Assembly: GCF_014066305.1 (NCBI RefSeq)
Contig: NW_023501044.1
Coordinates: forward strand, 496,001 to 560,000
Reading direction: 5' to 3'
Source: Letharia columbiana
Lineage: Eukaryota > Ascomycota > Lecanoromycetes > Lecanorales > Parmeliaceae
DNA length: 64,000 bases
This document shows positions 23,947-36,739 of the stretch, piece by piece (positions within the stretch are counted from its first letter, which is position 1; each line of letters begins with the position of its first letter). The notes beneath the pieces are model-generated. The model was not told where the DNA came from and did not search any database. It was given only the letters and a program-made list of their open reading frames with translations. The position numbers were made by a program, and so were the translations under genes.

Positions 23947-26386
23947 ATTAGTATATATAAAAGAATAAGATAGAACTAAGCTAGAAAATCTTAAATTTAT
24001 ATATATAGCCAATTATTAATTTAGAGTTACTACGCTCTTTAGTTAGATCGACTAAATTAATTCGCTAACTCTCTTAAGCTTTCTTATTAAAAATTTATAT
24101 ATAGAAATTTTATACTTTAAAGTATTTAGCTTACGATATATATAGTTACTTTATAATTCCTTAAATTATAAAGCTCGCTTTACGCTTTCTAACGCTATAA
24201 AAAATATAAAGTTTAATTTATTATTAATAAAGCGAAGTAATATTTAAATATAGTTATACGAAACGCGTTTAAAATCGAATAATAATTCTTTTATCTATTT
24301 ATTTATATAATTATTATTCTTTTACTATTCTATTAATTCTATTAATTTCACTAATATAAATATAATTATTCTCGATACTCCTCGCGGAAACATTATTAAA
24401 TATTTTAGATATATATACCCCTTTTATTTATCTCTTAGAGTCTCTATTAACGCGAATTCGCTATTACTAGTAATCGAGATTATAAGCGAGCTTAATAGCT
24501 ATCTACTACTACTTATAAACGCGTTAGAAAACTTTTAAAAAGAGCTTAAATAAATTTATAGTTATTATTTTTCTCTATATACTTAACTAGTCGCTTAATT
24601 AATATTATTTATTCTATTAACTTAATAATCTACTTAATTAAATCGTTAATTAATTACTTAATTATTTATTTAATTAATTACTTAACTAATTATTTAATCT
24701 AATACTTTATAAGAGAAAAAGTAAAAGAAGAAACTATAATAGATAAATATGGAGAATACTATAAAGAAATTAAGCGGTAATAAAATTATTATTATTAAGA
24801 ATACGACTTAGCTCTCTAAGATCTTATATTATATTATTTATTTATTTAATTTAATATTTTATAAGAGAAGAAGTAAGAGAAGAAACTATAATAGATAAAT
24901 ATAAAGAATATTATAAAGAAATTAAGCGGTAATAAGATTTCTAATATTAAGAATACGACTTAGCTCTTTAAGATCTCACGTTATATACTCTTTATAATTT
25001 TATATTAAATTATTACTTAATAAGCGAAGAATATTACTATAATTTAATTTATTATCTTTATTATATTAAGAAGTAAAAGAAGAAACTATAATAGATAAAT
25101 ATAAAGAATACTATAAAGAAATTAAGTAGTAATAAGATTTTTAGTATTAAGAATACGACTTAGCTCTTTAAGATCCTACGTTATATACTCTCTACGATTT
25201 TATATTAAATTATTACTTAGTAAGCGAAGAATATTACTATAATTTAATTTATTATCTCTACTATATTAAGAAGTAAGAGAAGAAACTATAATAGATAAAT
25301 ATAAAGAATACTATAAAGAATACTATAGAGAATATTACGAAGATAGTTATTAATAGTAATAATATAATAGATTTACTCTTTATAATCTTATATTAATTTA
25401 TTTAACTAGTATAAGAGAAGTTAAGATAATAAATAAATATAAAGAATATTATAAAGAAATTAAGTGATAATAGAATTATTATTATTAAGAATATAAATTA
25501 GCTCTCTAAGATCCTATATTATATACTCTCTACGATTTTATATTAAATTATTATTTAATAAGCGAAGAATACTACTATAATTTAATTTATTATCTCTATT
25601 ATATTAATATAATATATTACTATAATAATATTATAAAAAAAGAATCTATTACGATAATTATAATTAATTAAGTCTTTATAAAAGAAATATTATAAGAGAA
25701 GAAATTATAATAGATAAATATAGAGAATACTATAAAGAATATTATAAAGAATACTATAGAGAAATTAAGCGGTAATAAAACTATTATCGTTAAGAATACG
25801 ACTTAGCTCTCTAAGATTCTACGTTATATACTCTTTATAATTTTATATTAAATTATTATTTAATAAGCGAAGAATATTATTATAATTTAGTTTATTATCT
25901 CTATTATATTAATATAATATATTACTATAATAATATTATAAGAGAAGAATCTACTACGATAATTATAGTTAATTAGATCTCTATAGAAGAAATATTAAAT
26001 AATATATATTTAAATAAATTAAAATTATTCGATGTTTATAGCTATTTTACTATTCGAAAAATTTTACTACGATAGAAGATATTATAGAATTCACACCACT
26101 AATTAACACGTTATCTCTATTTCTTTTCGATATTTCGATATTTCTTATTATAAGAATATAGTCTTTCTCTATTTTTTATAGGTAATTATTACGAATTAAT
26201 TTTTTATACTTAATATATCTTTCTAATTAGATCTTAGCGCGTCTCTCTTTATATATATATATTTATATATAAGTTAAAAACGTATAGTAAGCGATTAGAG
26301 TTCGATTTAACTTAGAACTAGAGCTAAGATTCGATTTAACTTAGAAAAATCTAACTTTATAAATTTAATTTATAGGTCTTTACTTG
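23947..26386 (-). mobile_element. A-family repeat, copy A3
   Basis: Reads from gtatatataaaagaataaga to 'ttataggtctttacttg'. The internal array has at least five units of roughly 200 bp, each marked by 'aagaatacgacttagctctc' (near 24,800, 24,955, 25,150, 25,490 and 25,795). Heavily mutated but in register, so unit number can be compared with the other copies. Confidence 0.85.
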
Positions 26387-27607
26387 TAGAAAATAATATA
26401 ATTAATTAATTATCTAAATATTAAGTTATTATAATATTTTTTATTTATAAAATAAAGTATATTAATTAGATATAAATTATTAAAAAAAAATCTAATTAAA
26501 AAATCTATCTAATTAATTTTTTTATTCTAATAATATAAATTTTAAAATTATTATTATTTTCGATAATAATAAAAATATAATTACTCTTATAAAGAATATT
26601 TAATTTTATACTTATATTAAATATATTAAATATATTAATATTATTTATTATTTTATATATAAAAAGATTATTAATAGTATTATAGATATATAATATATTC
26701 TTATTAATAAATAGATAATTAATAAGCTTATTAAAACCTTTTACTTAAATAAATCTATTACTTTTTAAAATATTCTTAAAATAAAAATTATATTTATTTA
26801 TTTTCTTAATACTTATAAATTTTATTATTATTTTAATATAATCTTAATTTAATAATAGTTAATAGAGAAGTTATTTTATTATATCTATATTTAAATTTAT
26901 AAAAAATTATCTACTATTAATTACTTTAGAGAAATTATTTTATTAGTTTTTATATTATAAATAATATATTTAAATTATTTATCGAGTTATTATATTAGAT
27001 TTAATACTTTCTAAACTCGCTATTTTATATTAAAATTGCTATTTCTTTAACGCTATTATTATTATCGCTATTAAACTTTTAAAGCTCTTTAAAAAAAAAA
27101 AAAAATTAAATATTATATTTTTAATTTATCGTATTAATTACTATTAATAAGAATTAATTATTTAAAATAATTTTATAAAGATTTTATAGTTAATAATATA
27201 TAGCTAGAAGAATTTCTTTTAATTATTTTATTTAATTACTCTTATATATATTCTTTAATTTTAAATAAATTAATTTTTAATATATATTAGATAGTTTAAA
27301 AATAAAAATTTTAAAAAATTACTTTTTAATAAAAAGTAGAATTTAGATTAAATTTTAATAGAGAATTAATCTAATATAATCGTTTTTAGATTTCGATTTC
27401 ATACTTTATCTATTCTATTTTAAATATTATAAACTTTAAATCTTATATTTTTTAATTTTATTTATATAGAGAGATAGAGATATAAAAAGTATAAAAGATA
27501 TATTTTTACGCTAATTATATTATACTAATTTATCTTAATTATTTAATATTAATATTATTTCTACTATTTAATATTAACTTACTTTAATTATTTAATTTAA
27601 ATTTTAC
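26387..27607. other. AT-rich RIP-type DNA, no gene
   Basis: Nothing recognisable. Contains a run of A at about 27,093-27,105. Confidence 0.6.
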
Positions 27608-28150
27608 TTTAATTAATATATATAAAAGAATAAGATAGAGTTAAGTTATAAAATCTTAAATTTATATATATAGCTAATTATAAATTTATTAGATCTATAC
27701 TTTTTAATTAGATCGACTAAATTACTATAGATAAATAAATTAGCGTTTATAACTATTAAAATATCTTACTCTACTTTTAACCCTTTAATAACTTTACTAT
27801 TTTTTATTAAATTTTTAAAATTATTTTTTTAAATTATAGAGCGAAGATTGCGCTTTTTAATAACGTATAATTTTTAAAATTTAATATTATAATTATTAAA
27901 GGGTAAGGACCTCAAATATCGCTTATTAAAGTACGCTTACTAAGTTCGCTCGACAGCCCTAATTAAAAAACAGGTGCATATTATTTAATTTTAAAATAAC
28001 ATTTTTATTTTCTATTAGAATTTCGAAATTTTTCCTTCAAATTATAGAAAGTAATATGGGCTTTTAAAAAAAAAAAAAAGAATTATAAGATTTAGTCTTA
28101 TAGTTCTTTAAAGATAAGAAATTCAAATATCGCTTATCAAAGATCGCTTA
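27608..28150 (-). repeat. B-family repeat, minus orientation, end missing
   Basis: Starts attaatatatataaaagaat and has both subunits. The segment 'ttcgctcgacagccctaatt' is nearly unmutated (27,952-27,971). It ends abruptly at 'gatcgcttacta' without the agtaaaggcc terminus, joined to another element end. Confidence 0.75.
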
Positions 28151-28863
28151 CTAATAATTAATTATATATATAAATTTAAGATTTTTAAGCTTAGCTCTAT
28201 CTTATTCTTTTATATATATTAATAATTTTACGATTTTCTAATAAGAGAGATTATAAATTCGAATAGAATATAAAATAAAATAATTTTAAATTTTATTTAA
28301 ATTATTACTACTCTACTATCTAAGTTTATATTAAAAGAATATTTTTAATAAAGTATATAAGTTTTAAAGAAGCGATATTTAAATTTCTTATCTTTAGATA
28401 ATTATAAGATTAAATATTATTATATTCTTTTTATTTAAAAGCGTAAATTACATCTCGCAATTTTCTTTAATATATTTTAAAATTTATTAATATATATCTA
28501 TTTTTTTAATTAGACCTATAGATAATTTTAATAAGCGAACTTTAAGAAGTAATATTTAAATTTCTTATCTTAAGATAGTTATAAGATTAAATTAAATAAT
28601 TTTTAAATTATTATAATAAATAAACTACGCTTTATAATTTATAAAATAAATTAAAAAGTTTTAATAAAAAATAAAAAATTTTAATTTTAATCTTAAGTAA
28701 TAAAAATTTATTTTTTAATAAAAAGACTTAAAAGCGCTAGCGAGCTAGCTTAGTAAGTTTAATTAGAAATTATAATAATTTTAAATTTATAATTAATTAA
28801 ATATATTAATTTAAGATTTTCTAACTTAACTCTATCTTATTCTATTATATATATTAATTATTC
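28151..28863 (+). repeat. Two B-type fragments, plus orientation
   Basis: 28,151-28,223 is only the 'aaatttaagatttttaagct...cttattcttttatatatatt' terminus. About 28,370-28,863 is a diverged B body with two subunits and its own 'tatcttattctattatatat' end. Both lack the opposite terminus. Confidence 0.6.
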
Positions 28864-29725
28864 TCTTATCGTTTCTTAATATCTATATTAAATTAATTTT
28901 ATAACGTTACTCTTTACTCGAAGAGTCTTATCTTTATTTCTTATTTATTATTATTTATAATTTAATCTAATTAATTAATATTATAATAGTTTTCTTAAAA
29001 ATATATTTTTTAATCTCGATAATAACTCTAACTCTAGGTTATTATTATTAATTTTATATTAGTCTAAGAATTACTCTTTAAAACTATTTTTAAAATAAAT
29101 TTTTATCTTTAATAATTAAGTCTTTAAAGCTTATTATAAAATATCTTTTATATTAATTATATTTATTATATTTATAATATTTATTATTTTAACTTTAAAG
29201 TTTATTTATTATAGTAAATTCTTTAAAAAGAGAGAGTTAATAGCTCGCTAAGTAAAAGTTCTTAATTATAAATTTATATCGCTTAAAGAATTTAATAAGC
29301 TATTTTTAAAAGCTTATTTAAATTATTTAAATATTTTTCTTTAATTTAACGCTATTAAAAAAGCGAAGTTATAGAAGTAAAAGTATTTTAATTTTTTAAT
29401 ATAAAATAATTAATTTAAATGATAATTAATTAATTTAGTTTAAGTAGAGAGTTTTTATAAAGATTATTAAGAAAATTCTTATCACGTTTAACGCTAAGCT
29501 TATAAATTAATACTAATAATCTATTAAAATAATTATTTTATACTATATTCGAAATTTAATAGATGAAAAGATATGAAATTTTTTAAACTTAGAATTTTTC
29601 AACTTTTACTTCTTTTCTTTAAAAATTTATATCTTTATAATCTATTTATAAAATCTTATAATTCTTAAAGCTCTATAACGAGGCTACTCTATTCTAGACG
29701 AGATATTTTTAAAATACGATAATTT
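28864..29725. other. AT-rich RIP-type DNA, no gene
   Basis: No gene or repeat recognised. Confidence 0.6.
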
Positions 29726-29935
29726 ATATATAAAATATTAAGGTTACTATATAAGAAGTATATATATACTTCTAAAAAGAAGTTTTACGAAGAAGCGAAA
29801 GATATTTTTTAGTTTTAGTTTTAATTGATTGATTGAATAAGCTGAAGCTATAAACGAGTTTAAAGAAAAGAAGCGATATGCTAAGTTACGTTAGTAAGAT
29901 TTCTTACGCTATACTAGAAACGTAATAATTACTCT
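29726..29935. repeat. D repeat, copy 1 (MITE-like, about 200 bp)
   Basis: Matches 48,290-48,494 in the same orientation over the whole length. It holds a perfect 20-base palindrome, agaagtatatatatacttct, and a less mutated patch, gattgattgaataagctgaa. Its ends are weakly inverted (ttactatata at one end, its near complement at the other). Small size and lack of coding capacity suggest a MITE; no clear target duplication was found. Confidence 0.65.
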
Positions 29936-32900
29936 TTCTTATAAAAAGTTATATCGTTCTTAGACTTTTTCTTATCTTATAAAGATTTAGATATAAAGGT
30001 ATATAAGATAGAAAAGAAAGTATTTTTTCTCGAATAAAATTAAGATATCTTATAAAGGTTTAGATATAAAGATATAGAAAAGAAGATATACGAGTTCTAC
30101 TCTTTATATCTAAGATAGAGAAAGAAAGATATATACTTTTCTTAAGAGACGTAAAAGTATTATAATAAGGCCTAGTTGAATCTAAGATAGAGAAAAAAAG
30201 TATATCGGATTTAAGATGTAAATTATATCTCAATCATAGCATTAGAAACGAAAAATTTTTTTTTACTCTTCGAACTCTACGAAAGACTTTTTATCGTTAT
30301 CGTAAACGAATATAAAGATTACTAGATCTAGATATTTCTTAATAAAGTTTTCTTATATATTATTTAAAGTATCGAGAATTATATTTAGTAATAGCTTATT
30401 AATACTTTAGTATTTCTTAATACTCTCGATATTAATTTTTCTATCTTTAATTTATTTATTATCTTAATTTAGAAAAAATAAAAGTTTTATAACGCCTTTA
30501 ATAAATTTTATTACGCTGTTATATTAAGCTAAGAATAAAATAATTATTTTATAAATTATTTTTATTATCGTTGAAAGTGCTATTAGCTTTTCTTATATTT
30601 TTAAAAGAGTATTCTTTAATAAGTTAATTTCCTTTTTTATATCTATATAATTATTATAAATATTTACTTTCTTAACTTCTAACTCTAAATTTGAATTCTC
30701 GAAAACGAATAACTAATAAATCAATTTCTTTTTAATTATTATCTTATTACTTAAATTCTTAGCTTTTAATTTTTTAGTATTTAGCTTCTTAACGATCTTT
30801 CTTAAGAATTTAGCTTTAATTATAATATTTCTTATTCTAAATCTTATTTTATAAGTAATTTTATTCTTCTTAAATCGTTTTATATTAGCATTTAACGACG
30901 ATATTATTTATTTCTTAATCTCTAATAAAATATTCTTAGTCTTCTTCAAGAAATCTATCTTCTTTATAGCGATTTCTTTACTTTCTTAAAATTATATTTA
31001 AAGTTTTAAATAAAGTAGAGATATTCTTAATAAAGATTATAATTATTATACTTTATAGCGTTAATATAAATACTAATATCTCGAGAGTAGTTATATTCTT
31101 TATCTTTATCTTTATATAATTATTAAATTCTAAATATAATCTTATAATATTACTTAGTTCTATTATCGTCTTTTATATTTATCTTTACTAATTAATCTTT
31201 TATAATATAATTCTAATATAGATATTTACTCGCGAAGATCTAGAACTAATATTAATATTATTAAACTTTAATAAAACTTCGCATTTTTACTATTTTAACG
31301 ATTTAAATATTTAAAAGATTTATATAATAGAGAGAAGCGTTAATACTCTTATTTACTTTTTTAATAAAAATAATCTTATTCTAATAATAGTCTTTATTCT
31401 TAGATAAATTCTTTATTTAATATAAGATTAATTTAAATCTCGAGATAAAAGATATTCTTAAGTAATAATATATGAAATTAAGAAAATTATTTAAATTTTA
31501 ATAGTAAAGATTTAATAGATATATTAAAAGACTTCGTTATATATAAAGATAATAAGAATTCTAATTAAATATATTTATTTAAGAGTTTTTAAATTTATAA
31601 AAGTAATCTAGATGAATTTAGAAAGGATAATTAAGAATATATTATAATAGAGTATCGTAATCTTACTATTTCGAGAGTAAATCTTCTTTTATTTCGAGTT
31701 AAATATAATTAATTATTTTATTAAAATCTATAATACTTAATTAGAAGAATTTAAATTATTTAAATATATATTCGATTTAGCCTTAAAGAATTAACTTTAA
31801 AATCTTAAAATTCGCTATTTCTACTTTTTTAAATCTCGAATAAGATTACTAGCGCTTTACTTTCTTAGTAATAACTTTTAAATCGTTAAAATTATAAGAA
31901 ATCTTTTCTCGAGAAGTAGAGTTATATTTAATTATAAAGTATTAAAAAAAACTATAATAAGATAAAGAAAAGAAATAAGAGGCTATAAGTTACTTTACTT
32001 CGCGATTACAAGTTACGAAGTATTTCGAAATTCTCGAAATTCTCGAAATTCTCGAAATTCTCGAAATTTTCGAGATTTTCGAAATTTTCGAACTCGAGCT
32101 TCTATGTAATAATGTATTAAAAATACGAATTAATAAAGTAAATTATATTTATAATTTAGTAGCTTAATAAAGTCTAAGAATTATACTTTATTTAATATTT
32201 AATTTAATAATATATTAGTAGTGTAAGAAATAATTTTTACGCTATAAACTTATATAGAGTTCTAAGATTTTCTCTTTTAATACTTTCTTTATAAGCGTTT
32301 CTTATACTTTAAATTATAATCGTAAATTAAATCCTTCGCATTCTTTAAATCTTTTACTTTATATTATATATTATAGATTTTTTTTTAATCTTTTTATTTT
32401 ATTAGATACTCTATAATATCTTCTTTATTCTTATTTTCTCGATTCGAAGATTAACTAATATATCGATTTATTAATCTTTAAATCTTATAATAATTCTTAA
32501 TTACTAGCTTCTTCTAATTAAATATAAAAACTTATTCTTTCTTATAAAATTAATAATAAGAATTTTTTCTAGACGTAAGCTTAAGTATTATAATTAAGAT
32601 AATAAAATAAATCTTTTAAATAATTAAAAGATCGAGTTTATAGATTAAGTTTTTAACTCGCTTAAGAAAAATAAAAGATTTAATTCTCTAATTCGAAAGT
32701 TTCGTATTTTTAAGCTTAAAAAGATAATATTCTTTATAAAGCTTAATAAAAGCTTTATTTTCTTTCTTTATAATTAAAGCTTTATACTTAAAATTATATC
32801 TAAATTTCATATTAATTATCGCGAAAGTTAAAATATTTAAAACTTTCTATTAATATCGAGTATAATTATTTTTAATATCTATCTAATTCTTTATTAAGAT

Positions 32901-34108
32901 ATTTATTATATTAAATTTATCGTTAAATTTTATATTATAGATAATCTTATTAAAAGTCTTTTCTATCGATATATTTATAAAGTTATTAAGACTATTTCTT
33001 AGATATATAAAGAATTTATTCTAAAAATTATTAGAAATATAAGAAATATAAAATTTTAAAGTAATCTCTATTATTTAATTAGTCTATTTAGATTAATTAT
33101 TAATTTATAAATAATAAGTAATAAAAATAAGAAGCTTTATTTCTAAGATTCTAAAGATAGCTTTTTAGAGATTTAAAAGAAATTTTAAATTTTTATTTAA
33201 AATAATAGCTTTAAAGATTTCTTAGTTAATAAAAATAAGAAGTAAAACTTTTATCTATTTAATAGTATTTTATATATCTTTTTTTAATATAAATATATTT
33301 CTCTTAGAAAACTTAATAATAATAATTATTATTATATTAAATTTATTTTCTAGAAGTAATAGTATTAGAATAAAATTAATAGTAATTATATAAAAAATTA
33401 AAGTAGAAATTATAATAAATTTAAAACTTTTATATAAGATATATCTTATAATTTAATTTAACTAATATTTCGAGTAATAAATAATATAGCGCTTTAAGCG
33501 TTAAGTTAAATATCTTATATAGTAAATCTTTATAATTCTCTTATATTATTTATAGAAATTAATATAATTATAATTATTATAAATAAGCTCGAAAATCTTT
33601 TACTTCGTTTTCTTTAAAATATAAAATTATTTTTATTTATTAAATTTATCTTAATAGTAGATAATTTTATCTTAATGTAAAAAGTATATATTCGAAAGTT
33701 TAATATATTTTATAGATTCTTATTTCTCGAGAAGCTATATACTTTAAATAACGAGAGTATCGAGAATCTTTAATTATTTCTTATCTCTTAATAGTTAAGT
33801 ATAAGTTTAATACGAAATTTTTTAAATATTTCTACGAGTATTAAATTATATATAAGAATTTTATTAAGAATTTCTAGATTTTAGATATTAAATTTTTTTT
33901 CTACTTATAAAGTAATCTAAATAAAATATTAAAAATTATATTTTATTTATTAAATCTCTATTATATATCTAGATTAAATTAAAAAATATATTATAAGATA
34001 TATATAAGTCGTAATTTTATTTAATTAGAGAATAAAGAAAAAAGTATAGTTTAATAAGTAATATCGGTAATAATAAAGTAATTAATAAAAATAATAATCT
34101 TCTTTTTT
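29936..34108. other. AT-rich RIP-type DNA with small local repeats, no gene
   Basis: About 29,965-30,210 holds iterated 'tttagatataaag' and 'aagatagagaaa' motifs. A 9-bp tandem run is listed separately. The rest has dense stops; it is long enough to hold a degraded retrotransposon, but I found no surviving reverse transcriptase or integrase motif. Confidence 0.55.
32024..32098. repeat. 9-bp tandem repeat (ttctcgaaa)
   Basis: About eight copies of a 9-bp unit ttctcgaaa drifting to ttttcgaaa. Lies in AT-rich DNA with no gene; a simple minisatellite. Confidence 0.9.
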
Positions 34109-34810
34109 ATTCTTTAGTTGTTAGCAACTCAGCTAAAAAAGCTGGTTCCGGGGGTGTCTGCGCTTGACAGTCAAATACCCCTATTTGGACCTAAATACCT
34201 GCCCGCAGAGGCCCCGTAGGGCCCCCGTAGGGATTATTCCTAACAATGCCTCCCCCTTTAGGGCGCTCGTTCTCGAGCTCCGAAGACGGTGCAAAAATCG
34301 CGACGTTCCGAGGACTCTTCCCCGAAAGATCCACGATTTTAAGGACAACATGCCCTGTGCTCCGGGGTTTACTCCCCCGAAGACTTCTAAATGCCCGCTC
34401 ATTGCGGGGCTTGAAATTTTGCCACTGGGGTTTTTGCCCACGGGGCTACCAAGTGAAAGGCCTTTGGCCCCACCTTCGCACCGGTACAATGTGGGAATGG
34501 GGCTATATTCCGGGCCTGTGACCCCGCCTTAGCGCACACAAATCAAATTCAGGCCTATTTTGGCCGGCCTCGGGGTTTCTTTCCCGGGCGTCTGCTTGGG
34601 CTTTGCCCTGGGGCGTTCTACCCGAAATGTCCTCGTCGGAACAGGGCTGTTCTGCCCGAAATAATCTCATTGAAATAGGGCGTCCTGCCGAAAATATTCG
34701 GCTTCGGGGCCCGCCTTCGGCGTGACTATTACCCGAGCGACCCTCTGAAAAAATCTAATTTCTGATTTTTGATGAGGGATTTAAGCGTCCTCGAATCCCC
34801 GACTCTCAAT
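34109..34810. other. Unmutated GC-rich island of unknown origin
   Basis: Abruptly GC-rich between about 34,121 and 34,800. It holds degenerate 33-34-bp repeats (three units from about 34,611, each with an 'acccgaaat'-like core) and a short hairpin agctaaaaaagct at 34,131-34,143. Open frames (34,164-34,532 plus, 122 codons; 34,181-34,489 minus, 102 codons) overlap each other, show no domain and are probably chance products of low stop density. The left 115 bp recurs in RIP-mutated form at 34,929-35,045, so at least that part is a repeat. It could be a recent insertion or a fragment of a non-autonomous element. Confidence 0.6.
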
Positions 34811-34928
34811 TTTTTAATAACTAAGCGTATTACTCTCGGCTATGACTAGTATCACTCTAGAGTAATTATTAATTAAATACTTTAGGCTATAATCGACTCG
34901 GAAATAAGACGTAGATATTATTATTAAT

Positions 34929-35045
34929 AACTTAGTTAAAAAAGCTAGTTTCGAGAATATCTACGCTTAATAGTTAAATATCTCTATTTAAATCTAAATA
35001 TCTACCCGTAGAGACTCCGTAGAGCTCTTATAGAGACTATTTCTA
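34929..35045 (+). repeat. RIP-mutated partial copy of the GC island
   Basis: Aligns with about 34,126-34,240 in the same orientation, 803 bp upstream. Aligned bases differ nearly always by C-to-T or G-to-A: aactcagctaaaaaagctgg there, aacttagttaaaaaagctag here. This pair is the cleanest demonstration of RIP in the window. Confidence 0.85.
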
Positions 35046-35885
35046 ATATTAATTTAATATATAAAAAATCTTCTTTAAGATTTAAATTAAGATAATTATT
35101 TTTAATTTTATTAATTAATAATATAATTCTATAACGTTTAAGAGCTTAAATAAAAATATAATAAGTTAGATATTTATCTTAGAGAAAGAATTTTCTTAAG
35201 AATTATTTATTATATAATATATTATAACTTCGAAATTATACTTTTTAAATTTATCGAGATTAATATAAAATTAATAATTAACGTTATAATAATATAGATA
35301 AATTTTTATAATTAATACTTATTATAGAATATAAAAAGTTTTTACTTTTTTTCGATAGAGATAATTTTTATAATCTTCGAGAAATTTCTATAAAGACGAC
35401 TATCTAAGATTAAAGATCGCTTTAAAAAATTTATTTTTAAGCGTTATAGTAGTTTAGAAATTTAAGTAAAATATCTAATATTTCTTTATAATGAATTCGC
35501 TATTTCTATATAGATTTCGAGTATTTCTAAAATAATAGAAAATTATATTTTTTTAATCGCTATAATTCTTTTCTTAATAATAATAAAATAAAATTTATTT
35601 ATTTTTTATTCTAGAAGTATAATTAATAAGTATCTAAGATAGAATTTCTTAGATTTAAAAATAATTTTAAATTTTATAAAGAGACGAAAGATCGTTCTTA
35701 AATACTCGAAATGATTTTTTACGCTTTAAAAAAAGATAATAATATTATTTATATAATATCTAGTAAAGTAATAATATAAATAAAGAAAGTTATCTATTTT
35801 CCTCTAAATATAAAATATTAAGTTTTTAAAATTTATTACTACTACGTTAAAATATACTAATTCTTATTAAAATATTATAATAAAT
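35046..35885. other. AT-rich RIP-type DNA, no gene
   Basis: Nothing recognisable. Confidence 0.6.
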
Positions 35886-36739
35886 AAGTAAAGACCTATG
35901 AATTAAATTTATGAAGTTGAATTTTTCTAAGTTAAATTGAATCTTAGTCTTAGCTCTAAGTTAAATCGAACTCTAATCGCTTACTATACGTTTTTAATCT
36001 ATATATAGATATATATATACGAAGAGAGACGCGCTAAGATCTAATTAGGAAGGTATATTAAATATAAAGAATTAATTCGTAATAATTATTTATAAAAAAT
36101 AGAGAAAGACTATATTCTTATAGTAAGAAGTATCGAAATATCGAAAAGAAATAAAGATAATATATTAATTAGTGATGTGAATCTTATAATATCTTCTATC
36201 GTAGTGAAATTTTTCGAATAGTAAAATAGTTATAGATATTAAACGATTTTAATTTATTTAAATATATATCGTTTAATATTTCTTCTATAGAGATTTAATT
36301 AACTATAATTATCGTAGTAAATTCTTCTCTTATAATGTTATTATAGTAATATATTATATTAATATAATAGAAATAATAAATTAAGTTATAATAATATTCT
36401 TCGCTTATTAAATAATAATTTAATATAAAATTATAGAGAGTATATAACGTAGAATCTTAAAGAGCTAAGCCGTATTCTTAATAATAATAATCTTATTATC
36501 ACTTAATTTCTTCGTAATATTCTTCGTAGTATTCTTCGTAGTATTCTTCGTATTTATTTATTATAGTTTTTTCTCTTATAATATTTCTTCTATAGAGGCT
36601 TAATTAACTATAATTATTATAGTAGATTCTTCTCTTATAACGTTATTATAGTAATATACTATATTAATATAATAGAAATAATAAATTAAATTATAATAGT
36701 ATTCTTCGCTTATTAAATAATAATTTAATATAAAACTAT
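35886..36739 (+). mobile_element. A-family repeat A4, left part
   Basis: Starts 'aagtaaagacctatgaatt' and follows the A order until 'taatttaatataaaactata', where it is cut by a composite insert. Its sequence resumes at about 40,813 with 'aaagagtatataacgtaaga', exactly the segment that follows in uninterrupted copies. Confidence 0.85.

Noticed and set aside
34164..34532. 122-codon frame in the GC island
   Set aside because: Overlaps two other open frames, one on the opposite strand; GC-rich DNA has few stops and the translation is low in protein-like pattern.
34770..34800. tRNA-like 'cctcgaatcccc' resembling a B box
   Set aside because: There is no matching T-stem, acceptor stem or A box; the gggatt/aatccc pairing is not a tRNA T-arm.
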